Below are positions 54,481 to 62,936 of a stretch of DNA of 64,000 nucleotides, one piece after another. Where the stretch lies: the NCBI GenBank assembly GCA_947501555.1, contig CANMWG010000003.1, positions 1 through 64,000 of the forward strand, written 5' to 3'. The notes beneath the pieces are model-generated. The model did no database searches, had not been told where the DNA came from, and worked only from the letters and a program-made list of their open reading frames with translations. The stretch's first letter is position 1; the number at the start of each line of letters is the position of its first letter. Both the position numbers and the translations under genes were made by a program. This DNA is from an uncultured Paracoccaceae bacterium (GTDB taxonomy: Bacteria; Pseudomonadota; Alphaproteobacteria; Rhodobacterales; Rhodobacteraceae).

Positions 54481-56007
54481 ATGGAACTTCTCGGACATCT
54501 TGCAGACGGCTTCGCGACCTCATTGTCCCCAATCAACTTGTTTATCGTGCTCCTCGGGGTCACGGCGGGTCTCTTTATCGGGGCCATGCCTGGGCTTGGA
54601 TCGGTCAACGGCGTGGCCATCGTGCTTCCCTTGACCTTTATCGTGCCACCCTCCTCCGCGATCATCCTGCTGGCGGCGATCTACTACGGCGCCATGTACG
54701 GGGGGGCGATCAGCTCAATCCTGCTCGGCATACCCGGGGCATCCACGGCGGTGGCGACCACCTTCGACGGACGACCGATGGCCCAACAGGGCAAAGCCGG
54801 GCTCGCTCTCATCGCTGCGGCCACCGCATCCTTCGTCGGCGGCACAATCTCGGTCATCCTCTTCACACTCTTTGCAAGCCCGCTCGCAGACGTTGCACTT
54901 GCCTTTGGCCCACCCGAGGAATTCGCACTGGTCCTTTTGGCCTTCACCACTTTCGTCGGTCTTGGCGGCGATGACGTTCTGAAAACCATCATCATGATCT
55001 GCCTTGGACTGGCGCTCTCAACCGTTGGTCTTGATCTTATCTCCGGGCAACCACGGCTGATCTTCTTCGACCAACCAGGTTTCTATTCCGGGATCAGCTT
55101 TCTGGTGCTCGCGATCGGCACCTATGGCGTGGGTGAAATCCTCTACACAATTGAGACTTCCAAATCCTCCCCCACGGTGACACCCGCGAAGATCACCTTC
55201 AAAGAGCTGAAATACGGCTTCAAGGAAATGAACAAGCTGTGGAAAACCATGAGCTTCGGATCAATCATGGGGTTCTTCGTTGGCATGCTGCCTGCAGCCG
55301 GGGCAACACCGGCAGCACTGATGGCCTACGGTCTGGCCAAACTGACCTCCAAGAACGGGGACAATTTCGGCAAAGGGGCCATTGAAGGGGTCGCCGCGCC
55401 CGAAACCGCAAATAACGCCGCCTCGACCGGGTCGCTCTTGCCCATGCTCACACTCGGCATACCCGGCTCACCCACGACAGCCCTGCTACTGGGTGGTATG
55501 GTGATGTGGGGGCTTGTCCCCGGCCCGCTTCTCTTCATCGAACAACCCGATTTCGTCTGGGGGCTGATCTCATCACTCTACACAGCAAACCTCGCGGCAG
55601 TGCTGGTGAACTTGGCGCTGATCCCGGTCTTCGTCTGGGCACTGCGGATGCCCTTCACGGTCCTTTGTGCCATCGTGCTGATCCTCTGCCTTGTGGGGGG
55701 GTACGCGCCCAGCCAGAAACTACACGACGTTTGGCTGATCATCGGCTTCGGGGTTGGCGGGTACCTGCTGCGCAAAGCAGATTACCCGATGGCACCACTT
55801 GTGCTGGCCCTTGTACTCGGGCCCTTAATGGAGAAAAGCTTTCGCCAAACCCTGATCTCCGAGCAAGGAAACGTCATGGCATTCATTGAACGGCCCCTTT
55901 CGGGTACATTCATCGCACTCAGCGTCATTTTCTTCCTGCTGCCGCTCCTGAATTCCCTGCGCCGACTTGCGCGTTCCAAAACGACAGCCGACAACCCGGC
56001 AGAATAA
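54481..56007 (+). CDS. tctA: Tripartite tricarboxylate transporter large membrane subunit TctA
   Basis: 508 residues with about eleven to twelve membrane spans. TctA motifs: GLFIGAMPGLGSVNGVAIVLP, YYGAMYGGAISSILLGIPGAS, and the second repeat GMLPAAGATPAALMAYGLAK with GVAAPETANNAASTGSLLPMLTLGIPGSP. It is the transport channel driven by an ion gradient. AAGGG precedes the start. Confidence 0.95.
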   Translation: MELLGHLADGFATSLSPINLFIVLLGVTAGLFIGAMPGLGSVNGVAIVLPLTFIVPPSSAIILLAAIYYGAMYGGAISSILLGIPGASTAVATTFDGRPMAQQGKAGLALIAAATASFVGGTISVILFTLFASPLADVALAFGPPEEFALVLLAFTTFVGLGGDDVLKTIIMICLGLALSTVGLDLISGQPRLIFFDQPGFYSGISFLVLAIGTYGVGEILYTIETSKSSPTVTPAKITFKELKYGFKEMNKLWKTMSFGSIMGFFVGMLPAAGATPAALMAYGLAKLTSKNGDNFGKGAIEGVAAPETANNAASTGSLLPMLTLGIPGSPTTALLLGGMVMWGLVPGPLLFIEQPDFVWGLISSLYTANLAAVLVNLALIPVFVWALRMPFTVLCAIVLILCLVGGYAPSQKLHDVWLIIGFGVGGYLLRKADYPMAPLVLALVLGPLMEKSFRQTLISEQGNVMAFIERPLSGTFIALSVIFFLLPLLNSLRRLARSKTTADNPAE

Positions 56008-56022
56008 CCAAGGATCTTTCCC

Positions 56023-57552
56023 ATGCATACAACCATGCGCGCACTTTTGAACGGTCACGCAGATGACAGCCCCGCAATCGGCGCGCCCGACCGGCCTTGG
56101 ATGGACTACGGCGGGCTGCGCACCCTCAGCGCCGAAGTCGCCGCCGCCCTACACGGTATGGGGATAGGGGCCAGCGACCGGGTGGCGATTGTGCTGCCCA
56201 ATGGGCCGGAAATGGCCACGGCATTCGTGACCATCGGGCAAGCGGCCACAACGGCGCCACTGAACCCGGCCTACAAAGAGGAAGAATATGACTTCTATCT
56301 CTCTGACCTGAACGCCAAGGCTCTGGTTGTCATGGCCGACGACGACGGCCCAGCACTTGCCGCCGCAACCAAATCGGGCATGGCGATCATCCGGCTGAAC
56401 GTGCCAGAAGGCGCACCTGCGGGGTATTTCGAACTCACCTCAGACGCAAAAGGCAGCACCGACACCACCGCCCCCACGGCGGACAATGTCGCTCTGATCC
56501 TACATACCTCGGGCACCACATCGCGGCCCAAAATCGTGCCACTGTTACAGTCCAACGTCGCAGCATCAGCCGCGCACATCGTAACATCACTCGAACTGAC
56601 ACCGGCCGACCGCTGCATGAACGTGATGCCGCTGTTCCACATCCACGGGCTGATCGCCGCTGTCACGGCATCGCTCGCCGCAGGGGCATCCATCTGGTGT
56701 GCGCCCGGCTTCAACGCGCTGCAATTTTTCGCATGTATGAAAGAGGCGCAGCCGACCTGGTACACCGCTGTGCCGACCATGCATCAGGCGATCCTATCGC
56801 GGGCGGGGCGCAATGCCGAAACAATCGCCGAAACCCCGTTGCGGTTCCTGCGGTCCTCCTCGGCTTCACTGCCCGCACAAGTCATGGTCGCCCTGAATGA
56901 AACCTTCAACGCGCCCGTCGTCGAAGCTTACGGCATGACCGAAGCCGCCCACCAAATGGCCTGCAACCCGCTGGCCTCTGGCACGCAGAAACCGGGCGCC
57001 GTGGGCATCCCCGCCGGGCCACAAATGAAGATCGCGCATGAAACCGAAAACAAATTGATCGAAGGCACCGGCGAAGTCGTCATCTCCGGCCCCAACGTCA
57101 CCCCGGGCTACGAATCCAACCCCGATGCCAACGCGAAAAACTTCTTTGAGGCCGATGGGGCACGCTGGTTCCGCACCGGCGACCAAGGCGCGTTTGACAG
57201 CGAAGGATATTTGCACCTGACCGGACGCCTGAAAGAAATCATCAACCGGGGCGGCGAAAAAATCAGCCCGCTTGAGGTCGACGGGGTGCTGCTCGACCAC
57301 CCCGACATCATTCAGGTCGTGACCTTCGCCCTGCCCCACCCCAAATTAGGGGAAGAGGTCGCCGCCGCCGTTGTGCTTTCCGAAGGATCCGCGACAACGG
57401 AACAAGACATCCGCGCCTTCGCCGCAGGGCACATGGCCGATTTCAAAGTACCGCGCAAAGTCATCATCATGGATGAAATCCCCAAAGGGGCGACGGGCAA
57501 AATGCAACGGATCGGCTTGGCCGAAAAACTCGGTCTGGTGGAAAGCGCATAG
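56023..57552 (+). CDS. AMP-forming acyl-CoA ligase, oxalyl-CoA synthetase (AAE3/Pcs60)-like
   Basis: 509 residues. Adenylation motifs: LHTSGTTSRPK (P-loop-like A3), NVMPLFHIHG, EAYGMTEAAHQM, WFRTGDQGAFDSEGYLHLTGRLKEIINRGGEKISPLEVD and catalytic Lys in PKGATGKMQR. APLNPAYKEEEYDFYLSDLNAKAL near the N-terminus resembles the plant AAE3/yeast Pcs60 oxalate-CoA ligases. The gene follows tctA by 15 bp and is probably in the same transcript, so it likely activates the imported carboxylate. Oxalate is a guess; no formyl-CoA transferase or oxalyl-CoA decarboxylase is adjacent. Confidence 0.85.
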   Translation: MHTTMRALLNGHADDSPAIGAPDRPWMDYGGLRTLSAEVAAALHGMGIGASDRVAIVLPNGPEMATAFVTIGQAATTAPLNPAYKEEEYDFYLSDLNAKALVVMADDDGPALAAATKSGMAIIRLNVPEGAPAGYFELTSDAKGSTDTTAPTADNVALILHTSGTTSRPKIVPLLQSNVAASAAHIVTSLELTPADRCMNVMPLFHIHGLIAAVTASLAAGASIWCAPGFNALQFFACMKEAQPTWYTAVPTMHQAILSRAGRNAETIAETPLRFLRSSSASLPAQVMVALNETFNAPVVEAYGMTEAAHQMACNPLASGTQKPGAVGIPAGPQMKIAHETENKLIEGTGEVVISGPNVTPGYESNPDANAKNFFEADGARWFRTGDQGAFDSEGYLHLTGRLKEIINRGGEKISPLEVDGVLLDHPDIIQVVTFALPHPKLGEEVAAAVVLSEGSATTEQDIRAFAAGHMADFKVPRKVIIMDEIPKGATGKMQRIGLAEKLGLVESA

Positions 57553-57553
57553 G

Positions 57554-58534
57554 ATGAAGATCTGTATTTTTGGGGCCGGCGCCATCGGCGGCTATATGGG
57601 CGTGAAACTGGCGCAGGCCGGGGCCGATGTCAGCCTTGTGGCGCGCGGGCCGCATCTGGAAGCGATGACCAGCAAGGGCCTGACCTTGCATGAGGAAGAC
57701 AAAGACCCCGTCACCGTGCCCGTCACCGCCAGCGATAACCCTGCCGACCTGGGGCCCCAGGACTATGTGATCGTCACCCTGAAAGCGCATTCCGTCCCGC
57801 CCATCGTGGACAAGATGCAACCGCTCATCGGGGATAACACGACCATCGTCAGTGGCGTCAACGGCGTGCCGTGGTGGTATTTCCACAAAATCGGCACCGA
57901 CCTGGAAGGCACGCGGCTGGCGTCGGTTGACCCCGGCGACGCACAATGGAACGGCTTCGGCCCTGACCGGGTGCTGGGCTGCGTGGTCTATCCAGCGGCA
58001 GAGGTCTCTGAACCCGGCACGATCAAACATATCGAAGGGAACAGGTTCAGCCTTGGCGAACCCGACAGCAGCAAATCTGACCGAGCGCTGGCCCTGTCCA
58101 AAGCGCTCATGGCGGCAGGGCTCAAAGCGCCCGTGCGGCCCCGGCTGCGGGATGAGATTTGGGTGAAACTCTGGGGCAACCTGTCCTTCAACCCAATCTC
58201 GGCGCTGACGCACGCAACCCTTGATGTGCTCTGCACCGACCCCGGCACACGGGCCGTGGCCAAAGGCATGATGGTCGAGGCACAGACCATCGCCGAAAAA
58301 CTCGGCGTCAAATTCCCCATCGACGTCGAACGACGGATTGATGGCGGGGCAGCAGTCGGGGCGCACCGCACATCCATGCTGCAAGACCTCGACGCCGGGC
58401 GGCCGATGGAAATCGACGCGCTTGTGGGGTCAGTGCAGGAACTGGGGCGGGTCACGGGCACACCCACGCCCACCATCGATACGGTGCTCGCACTCACGCA
58501 ACTGCGGGGCAAATCCGCCGGGCTTTACGGATGA
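57554..58534 (+). CDS. 2-dehydropantoate 2-reductase family (PanE/ApbA-like) oxidoreductase
   Basis: 326 residues from the ATG at 57554, one base after the ligase stop. The N-terminal NADP Rossmann motif is CIFGAGAIGGYMGVKLAQAG; the middle has VIVTLKAHSVP; the C-terminal helical domain has the catalytic Lys region EIWVKLWGNLSFNPISALT and the HRTSMLQDLDAGRPMEIDAL signature. Its place in the transporter-ligase unit suggests reduction of a 2-oxo acid or related compound rather than pantothenate synthesis; that is inference. Confidence 0.88.
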   Translation: MKICIFGAGAIGGYMGVKLAQAGADVSLVARGPHLEAMTSKGLTLHEEDKDPVTVPVTASDNPADLGPQDYVIVTLKAHSVPPIVDKMQPLIGDNTTIVSGVNGVPWWYFHKIGTDLEGTRLASVDPGDAQWNGFGPDRVLGCVVYPAAEVSEPGTIKHIEGNRFSLGEPDSSKSDRALALSKALMAAGLKAPVRPRLRDEIWVKLWGNLSFNPISALTHATLDVLCTDPGTRAVAKGMMVEAQTIAEKLGVKFPIDVERRIDGGAAVGAHRTSMLQDLDAGRPMEIDALVGSVQELGRVTGTPTPTIDTVLALTQLRGKSAGLYG

Positions 58535-59361
58535 GCATCAAAAACATCCTCGTCGCCTACAACGGCCTGCCCGGCGCGGATGCGGCCCTTCATGGGGCGG
58601 TGATGATGCAGAAATACTACGATGCGCATCTGACAGGGCTTTTCGCCTATGGAAACTCCAACCTTGCGGGACGGATCCAGCCGTGGATGCCACAAAAAGT
58701 GCAAGACGCGATCCTGGCTGTCGACACGCAATCACACCAGAACATCCGGGATAAATTCACGGACATCTGCGCAGCTGTCCCGGCCGACAAAAAGCACTGG
58801 ATTGAAAACAAAGGGCCAGTGCAACGCACCCTCGCCGCCTATGCACGTCTCTATGACATCACAGTCTTGGGGATGCATGAGGCGGGCGACTACGGACAGG
58901 AACACATCGAGATTCACCCTGACCGGGTCACGCTGGAAAGTGGACGACCAGTCATCAGCCTGCCTGCAGGCTTTACGCCCAAGCTGACGGGACGGCATGT
59001 GATCGTCGCATGGGATGGCGGACGGGCAGCGGCGCGGGCACTGTCAGACGCGATGCAAATCCTCAAACACGATGATACGATTGAAATCGTCTCCGTCGGG
59101 CGATTGCCCCTCGCACAAACGCTTCCGGATTTTGACGTCAAACGTTTCTTTGAACGGCACGATCTGCAAGTCACGCTGACTGAACTGCCCCGCGATAAAC
59201 GCAGCATCGCCGAAACGCTGGCAGATCATTGTGCCACAACCGGCGCGGGGCTGTTGGTGATGGGTGCCTATGAACACTCGCCGCTTCGTGAAGGGCTGAT
59301 TGGCGGCGTAACACAAGACATCTCCAGCCGCGCCAAAATTCCGGTGTTAATGAGCCATTAA
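58531..59361 (+). CDS. Universal stress protein, tandem-domain type
   Basis: 276 residues with two UspA-like halves: KNILVAYNGLPGADAALHGAVMM at the start and HVIVAWDGGRAAARALSDAMQILK in the middle, ending LLVMGAYEHSPLREGLIGGVTQDI with the ATP-binding G-x2-G-x9-G type loop. The first half has a degenerate nucleotide loop. It overlaps the reductase gene by 4 bp, so it is coupled to the transport unit. Confidence 0.88.
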   Translation: MSIKNILVAYNGLPGADAALHGAVMMQKYYDAHLTGLFAYGNSNLAGRIQPWMPQKVQDAILAVDTQSHQNIRDKFTDICAAVPADKKHWIENKGPVQRTLAAYARLYDITVLGMHEAGDYGQEHIEIHPDRVTLESGRPVISLPAGFTPKLTGRHVIVAWDGGRAAARALSDAMQILKHDDTIEIVSVGRLPLAQTLPDFDVKRFFERHDLQVTLTELPRDKRSIAETLADHCATTGAGLLVMGAYEHSPLREGLIGGVTQDISSRAKIPVLMSH

Positions 59362-59399
59362 CGACGTGCCATGGATTAATGGGGCCCGCCTTGGAAAGT

Positions 59400-59418
59400 G
59401 TACATACACGATATGTAC
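59400..59418. repeat. Dyad between convergent genes
   Basis: GTACATA and TATGTAC are perfect 7-bp arms around CACGA in the 126-bp spacer between the stress-protein and NYN genes. No U run follows, so it may be a weak terminator or a protein-binding site. Confidence 0.35.
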
Positions 59419-59487
59419 GCCAAACATACGCAATCCATATGCCTTCAACACGATGATAAGGCGGGTTAACCTCTTGATTCGAAGCCG

Positions 59488-60126
59488 TTAAGCGCGGCCC
59501 AGCCCCAGCAGAATAACACTGCCCTCTTTCCACATGCCCTTAATCAAGAAACCCTTTTCGCCAACCTTGGGAAAGCGTTGTTTCCAATCCAGAAAGCGAT
59601 CATTCGTCACAACCCGCAGCCCATCTGAAACCGCGCGTTCAAGCAGAACTTCATCCGCAGGCACCTGCTTTGGCGCAAAGAAAATCTGCTCTTCTGGCAG
59701 GCCCAGTTCAGCGGCCATCTTTGCCGGACGGACGCTTTTTCCCAGTAGCTTGTAGCCCACATTCGCATCAAAATACACAAGCGGAGACAGGCCGCGATTT
59801 TGCAATTCTTTCAACACCCTAGAGAGAACTTTCATCGAAGGGTCACCGCCCCAATGCATGACATTTGAGCCATCAACAATGACCGCGCGGCCCGTGATCT
59901 GCACCGTCGATTGCGGTTGCTCTGCCTCCGTTTCCGGTTCCGGGGACCGTTTGAACCAACGGCGCAGCTGCCAAAGGTAGCCCAGCAAGGTCAGGCCGAA
60001 GGTCACAAAAATGGCCTTGCCGATCCCATCAATGATCCGAACCTTTTCAGCATCTTCGGGCAAGGTCACGCCCACTAAAACCATCGCAACTAGTAACGCA
60101 AAACACAGAGATTTTAAAATCGTCAT
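59488..60126 (-). CDS. Membrane-anchored NYN/Zc3h12a-type ribonuclease-like protein
   Basis: 212 residues from the ATG at 60126 (AGAGAGAAG upstream; an ATG ten codons earlier is possible). Two hydrophobic segments (ILKSLCFALLVAMVLVGVTLP and AIFVTFGLTLLGYLWQL) and an acidic linker precede a PIN-like domain: AVIVDGSNVMHWGGDPSM with the first acidic residue, PLVYFDANVGYK, DEVLLERAVSDG, VVTNDRFLDWKQRFP. This pattern matches the Zc3h12a/NYN group of RNA nucleases. The substrate is unknown. Confidence 0.82.
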   Translation of the reverse strand: MTILKSLCFALLVAMVLVGVTLPEDAEKVRIIDGIGKAIFVTFGLTLLGYLWQLRRWFKRSPEPETEAEQPQSTVQITGRAVIVDGSNVMHWGGDPSMKVLSRVLKELQNRGLSPLVYFDANVGYKLLGKSVRPAKMAAELGLPEEQIFFAPKQVPADEVLLERAVSDGLRVVTNDRFLDWKQRFPKVGEKGFLIKGMWKEGSVILLGLGRA

Positions 60127-60198
60127 CACACTTCTCTCTTTGAGTCGTGCTTTCATTTCATCAAATCTTTACCGGTCTGAGGCATGTAGTGGGCGTTT

Positions 60199-60585
60199 TC
60201 ATGACCCCTCAAGCCCCTTCAATATCGGACAGTCCGGGCGGTCGTCACCTGCACAGGTCTGGACAAGGTTGGACAAGGTGTCGTGCATCGCGACTAAGCT
60301 TTTGATTTTGCTGTCTATATCTGCCAGATGTTCAGCTGCTATCGCCCGAACATCCGCGCTTGCGCGACTACGATCTTCCCAAAGCGTCAGCAAATTGCGG
60401 CAATCCTCAATCGAAAATCCCAAAGCGCGCGCACGTCCCAAAAACGTGAGTTTATGCGCATCGCTATCGTCAAAAACGCGGTAGCCATTTGCGCTTCGGG
60501 CAGGCGTGACAAGGCCGATATCTTCGTAATAACGTATTGTTTTTGAAGCCAAACCCGTCTTTTCTGCCACATCACCAATGTTCAT
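60199..60585 (-). CDS. cueR: Copper-responsive MerR-family regulator CueR
   Basis: 128 residues from the ATG at 60585. N-terminal MerR helix-turn-helix (MNIGDVAEKTGLASKTIRYYEDIGLVTPARS), a dimerisation helix, and the metal loop C-x7-C (C111-AGDDRPD-C119), the CueR hallmark for Cu(I)/Ag(I)/Au(I); S76 is at the position typical of CueR. It is transcribed one base after copA, so copper induces both from one promoter. Confidence 0.94.
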   Translation of the reverse strand: MNIGDVAEKTGLASKTIRYYEDIGLVTPARSANGYRVFDDSDAHKLTFLGRARALGFSIEDCRNLLTLWEDRSRASADVRAIAAEHLADIDSKIKSLVAMHDTLSNLVQTCAGDDRPDCPILKGLEGS

Positions 60586-60586
60586 G

Positions 60587-62809
60587 TCACACCCCCGAAA
60601 CCCTGCGCAGGCGCAACGCATTTGTCACCACCAAGACGCTCGACAGCGCCATGGCCCCCGCCGCAAGGCCTGGCGACAGCATTACACCCCACTTAGGAAA
60701 CAATAATCCTGCAGCAACGGGAATAAGCAGAATGTTATAGCCGAACGCCCATCCAAGATTCTGTCTGATGTTCGCAAGGGTTGCCCGGCTGGTCTCTAAC
60801 GCGTTCAAAACGCCCAAAGGATCACCGGACATCAACACAATATCTGCACTTTCCACCGCAACATCCGTGCCCGTTCCCATGGCGATGCCCACATCCGCCG
60901 TGGCCAACACCGGCGCGTCGTTGATCCCGTCACCCACAAAAGCCACGGTCGCCCCGCCAGCCTGCAAGTTGCGGATCACATCCGCTTTGCCAGCAGGATC
61001 TACGCCCGAGACCACCTCGGATATGCCAAGGGAGCTACCAATCGTTTCCCCGGCCGCGGCGACATCACCTGTGACCATCAACACGCGCAAGCCTTTGTCT
61101 TTCAAAGCCTTAATCGCGGCAGCAGCCGTTGGTCGCACCGTATCCGCCACGCCGATCACGCCTGCCGCCACCCCATCAATCGCCACAAGCACCGGCGTCT
61201 GTCCTCGCGCGGCAAAGGCCTGCACTTTATAGGTCAAACCTGCAATTTCAACGCCCTCACCCGCCAGAAAGCGGGCGTTCCCAATCAAGATCTGTTGCCC
61301 TTCAACCGTACCACGCAACCCCTGCCCGGGAACCGCTGCGAAGTCCGAAACCTCGGGCAAGGCGCCCTCCGCCGCCGAGATGATCGCATGGGCCAGCGGA
61401 TGTTCAGACAGTTTTTCTACCGCCGCGACGCGCCGCAAAAACACGCCTTCATCCGCACCCAATGCGTCGACTGTCGCGACCACAGGTTTGCCCATCGTCA
61501 GCGTACCTGTCTTGTCAAAGGCCACCACGTCTACGCCTTGCAAAGCCTGCAACGCATCGCCTTGTCGAAACAAAACCCCAAGCTCAGCCGCACGGCCAGT
61601 GCCCACCATGATTGAGGTCGGCGTAGCCAAGCCCATCGCACAGGGGCATGCGATGATCAGAACGGAAACACCGGCAACCAGAGCGTATGACACCACCGGA
61701 TCGGGGCCGAAAATGAGCCACAAAATCATCGTGATAGCGGCGAACAACATCACTGCTGGCACAAACCAAGCCGTAATCCGATTGACCAGATCTTGGACCG
61801 GCAACCGGGCACCTTGCGCGTCGGCGACCATCGCGATTATGCGGGCGAGCGTGGTATCCGCACCGACCGCTGTTGCACGCATTTGCAACGCACCTGTGCC
61901 ATTCACGGTCCCCCCAACCAAACGATCACCAGGTGTCTTTTCAACAGCAATTGGCTCACCCGTAATCATGCTTTCATCGACAGAGGAATGCCCACTGAAC
62001 ACCGTCCCATCCGACGCAATCCGCTCACCGGGGCGAATGACAACGGTGTCACCGACGCGCACCTCGGCTATCGGTATTTCGACCTCTGCCCCGTCACGCA
62101 GGACCCGTGCCGTCGTTGGACGCAGGCCCATCAACCGCTTAATCGCGGCACCGGTCTGACCTTTCGCGCGGGCCTCAAACCAGCGCCCCAACAAGATAAG
62201 GGTGACGATCACCGCTGCGGCCTCAAAATAGACCACGCGCGTGCCTGCAGGCAGCAGATCAGGCAGGAACAATGCGACCGTGGAAAACAACCAAGCGGCC
62301 CCCGCGCCCAATACAACAAGGGCATTCATATCAGGGGCGCGGCGCAAAAGCGCGGGCACGCCCATGGTAAAGAACACCTGACCGGGCCACGCAAGAACGA
62401 CCGTTGTCAGCAAGAATTGCACCGTCCAGCTTACCTGAAACCCGATGGTCCGCGCGATCAGATGATGCAGTGCCGGGAAGATATGCCCGCCCATTTCCAA
62501 AATAAAAACCGGAAGCGTCAGGACAGCCGCCCAGAAGAACCGGTGCCGCGCCTGGCGGATCTCAAGCGCTTGTTCCGCCGTTTTATCCTGCACGGTTTGC
62601 GTGACCGACGCGGCATAGCCGATCTCTGACATGGCTCTTAGGGCAGGTGCTTCGCCTGATAAGGTGGTGACAGTGGCCACCCCGTTGGCCAAGTTCACAT
62701 TGGCCGCCAAGACGCCACTTGTTTTCAGCAAAGCCGCCTCAACCCGGCCCACGCAGGACCCGCAGTTCATCCCCTGAACGTCAAACTTGATTTCGATTGG
62801 TTGCGCCAT
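60587..62809 (-). CDS. copA: Copper-exporting P1B-type ATPase CopA
   Basis: 740 residues. One N-terminal metal domain with GMNCGSC, eight membrane spans, the CPC metal motif ([15 protein letters not shown]), phosphorylation site [16 protein letters not shown], and [10 protein letters not shown]. All are as in Cu(I)-exporting ATPases. The ATG at 62809 lies 26 bp downstream of a CueR-type promoter. It forms a two-gene operon with cueR. Confidence 0.96.
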   Translation of the reverse strand: MAQPIEIKFDVQGMNCGSCVGRVEAALLKTSGVLAANVNLANGVATVTTLSGEAPALRAMSEIGYAASVTQTVQDKTAEQALEIRQARHRFFWAAVLTLPVFILEMGGHIFPALHHLIARTIGFQVSWTVQFLLTTVVLAWPGQVFFTMGVPALLRRAPDMNALVVLGAGAAWLFSTVALFLPDLLPAGTRVVYFEAAAVIVTLILLGRWFEARAKGQTGAAIKRLMGLRPTTARVLRDGAEVEIPIAEVRVGDTVVIRPGERIASDGTVFSGHSSVDESMITGEPIAVEKTPGDRLVGGTVNGTGALQMRATAVGADTTLARIIAMVADAQGARLPVQDLVNRITAWFVPAVMLFAAITMILWLIFGPDPVVSYALVAGVSVLIIACPCAMGLATPTSIMVGTGRAAELGVLFRQGDALQALQGVDVVAFDKTGTLTMGKPVVATVDALGADEGVFLRRVAAVEKLSEHPLAHAIISAAEGALPEVSDFAAVPGQGLRGTVEGQQILIGNARFLAGEGVEIAGLTYKVQAFAARGQTPVLVAIDGVAAGVIGVADTVRPTAAAAIKALKDKGLRVLMVTGDVAAAGETIGSSLGISEVVSGVDPAGKADVIRNLQAGGATVAFVGDGINDAPVLATADVGIAMGTGTDVAVESADIVLMSGDPLGVLNALETSRATLANIRQNLGWAFGYNILLIPVAAGLLFPKWGVMLSPGLAAGAMALSSVLVVTNALRLRRVSGV

Positions 62810-62835
62810 GCTGCACCTTCATTGCCGTCGCACCA

Positions 62836-62866
62836 CACATAGGGGTTCCAGCGATGGGAAGGTCAA
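62836..62866 (-). promoter_or_regulatory. CueR-type copA promoter and operator
   Basis: On the minus strand, TTGACC (62866-62861) and TATGTG (62841-62836) are separated by exactly 19 bp, the over-long spacer of MerR-family promoters. The spacer holds the dyad CCTTCCCATCGCTGGAACC, close to the E. coli CueR site CCTTCC...GGAAGG. Confidence 0.85.
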
Positions 62867-62879
62867 GCATTTCTCCAAA

Positions 62880-62913
62880 GAAAAAGGCGAAAGATCCAAG
62901 ACCCTCCGCCTTT
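62880..62913 (-). terminator. Terminator after the taurine-type permease gene
   Basis: On the minus strand AAAGGCG (62913-62907) pairs with CGCCTTT (62889-62883) and is followed by TTCTTT. It ends the permease transcript 24 bp past the stop and isolates it from the copA promoter. Confidence 0.7.
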
Positions 62914-62936
62914 CTCAAACCCCCCTGAGGAGAAGG

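Noticed and set aside
54267..54974. A 235-codon plus-strand frame across the tctB-tctA junction
   Set aside because: Out of frame with both genes, Arg/His-rich, no membrane spans.
61793..62629. A 278-codon plus-strand frame opposite copA
   Set aside because: Shadow of copA, with many His/Arg/Gln residues and no domain.
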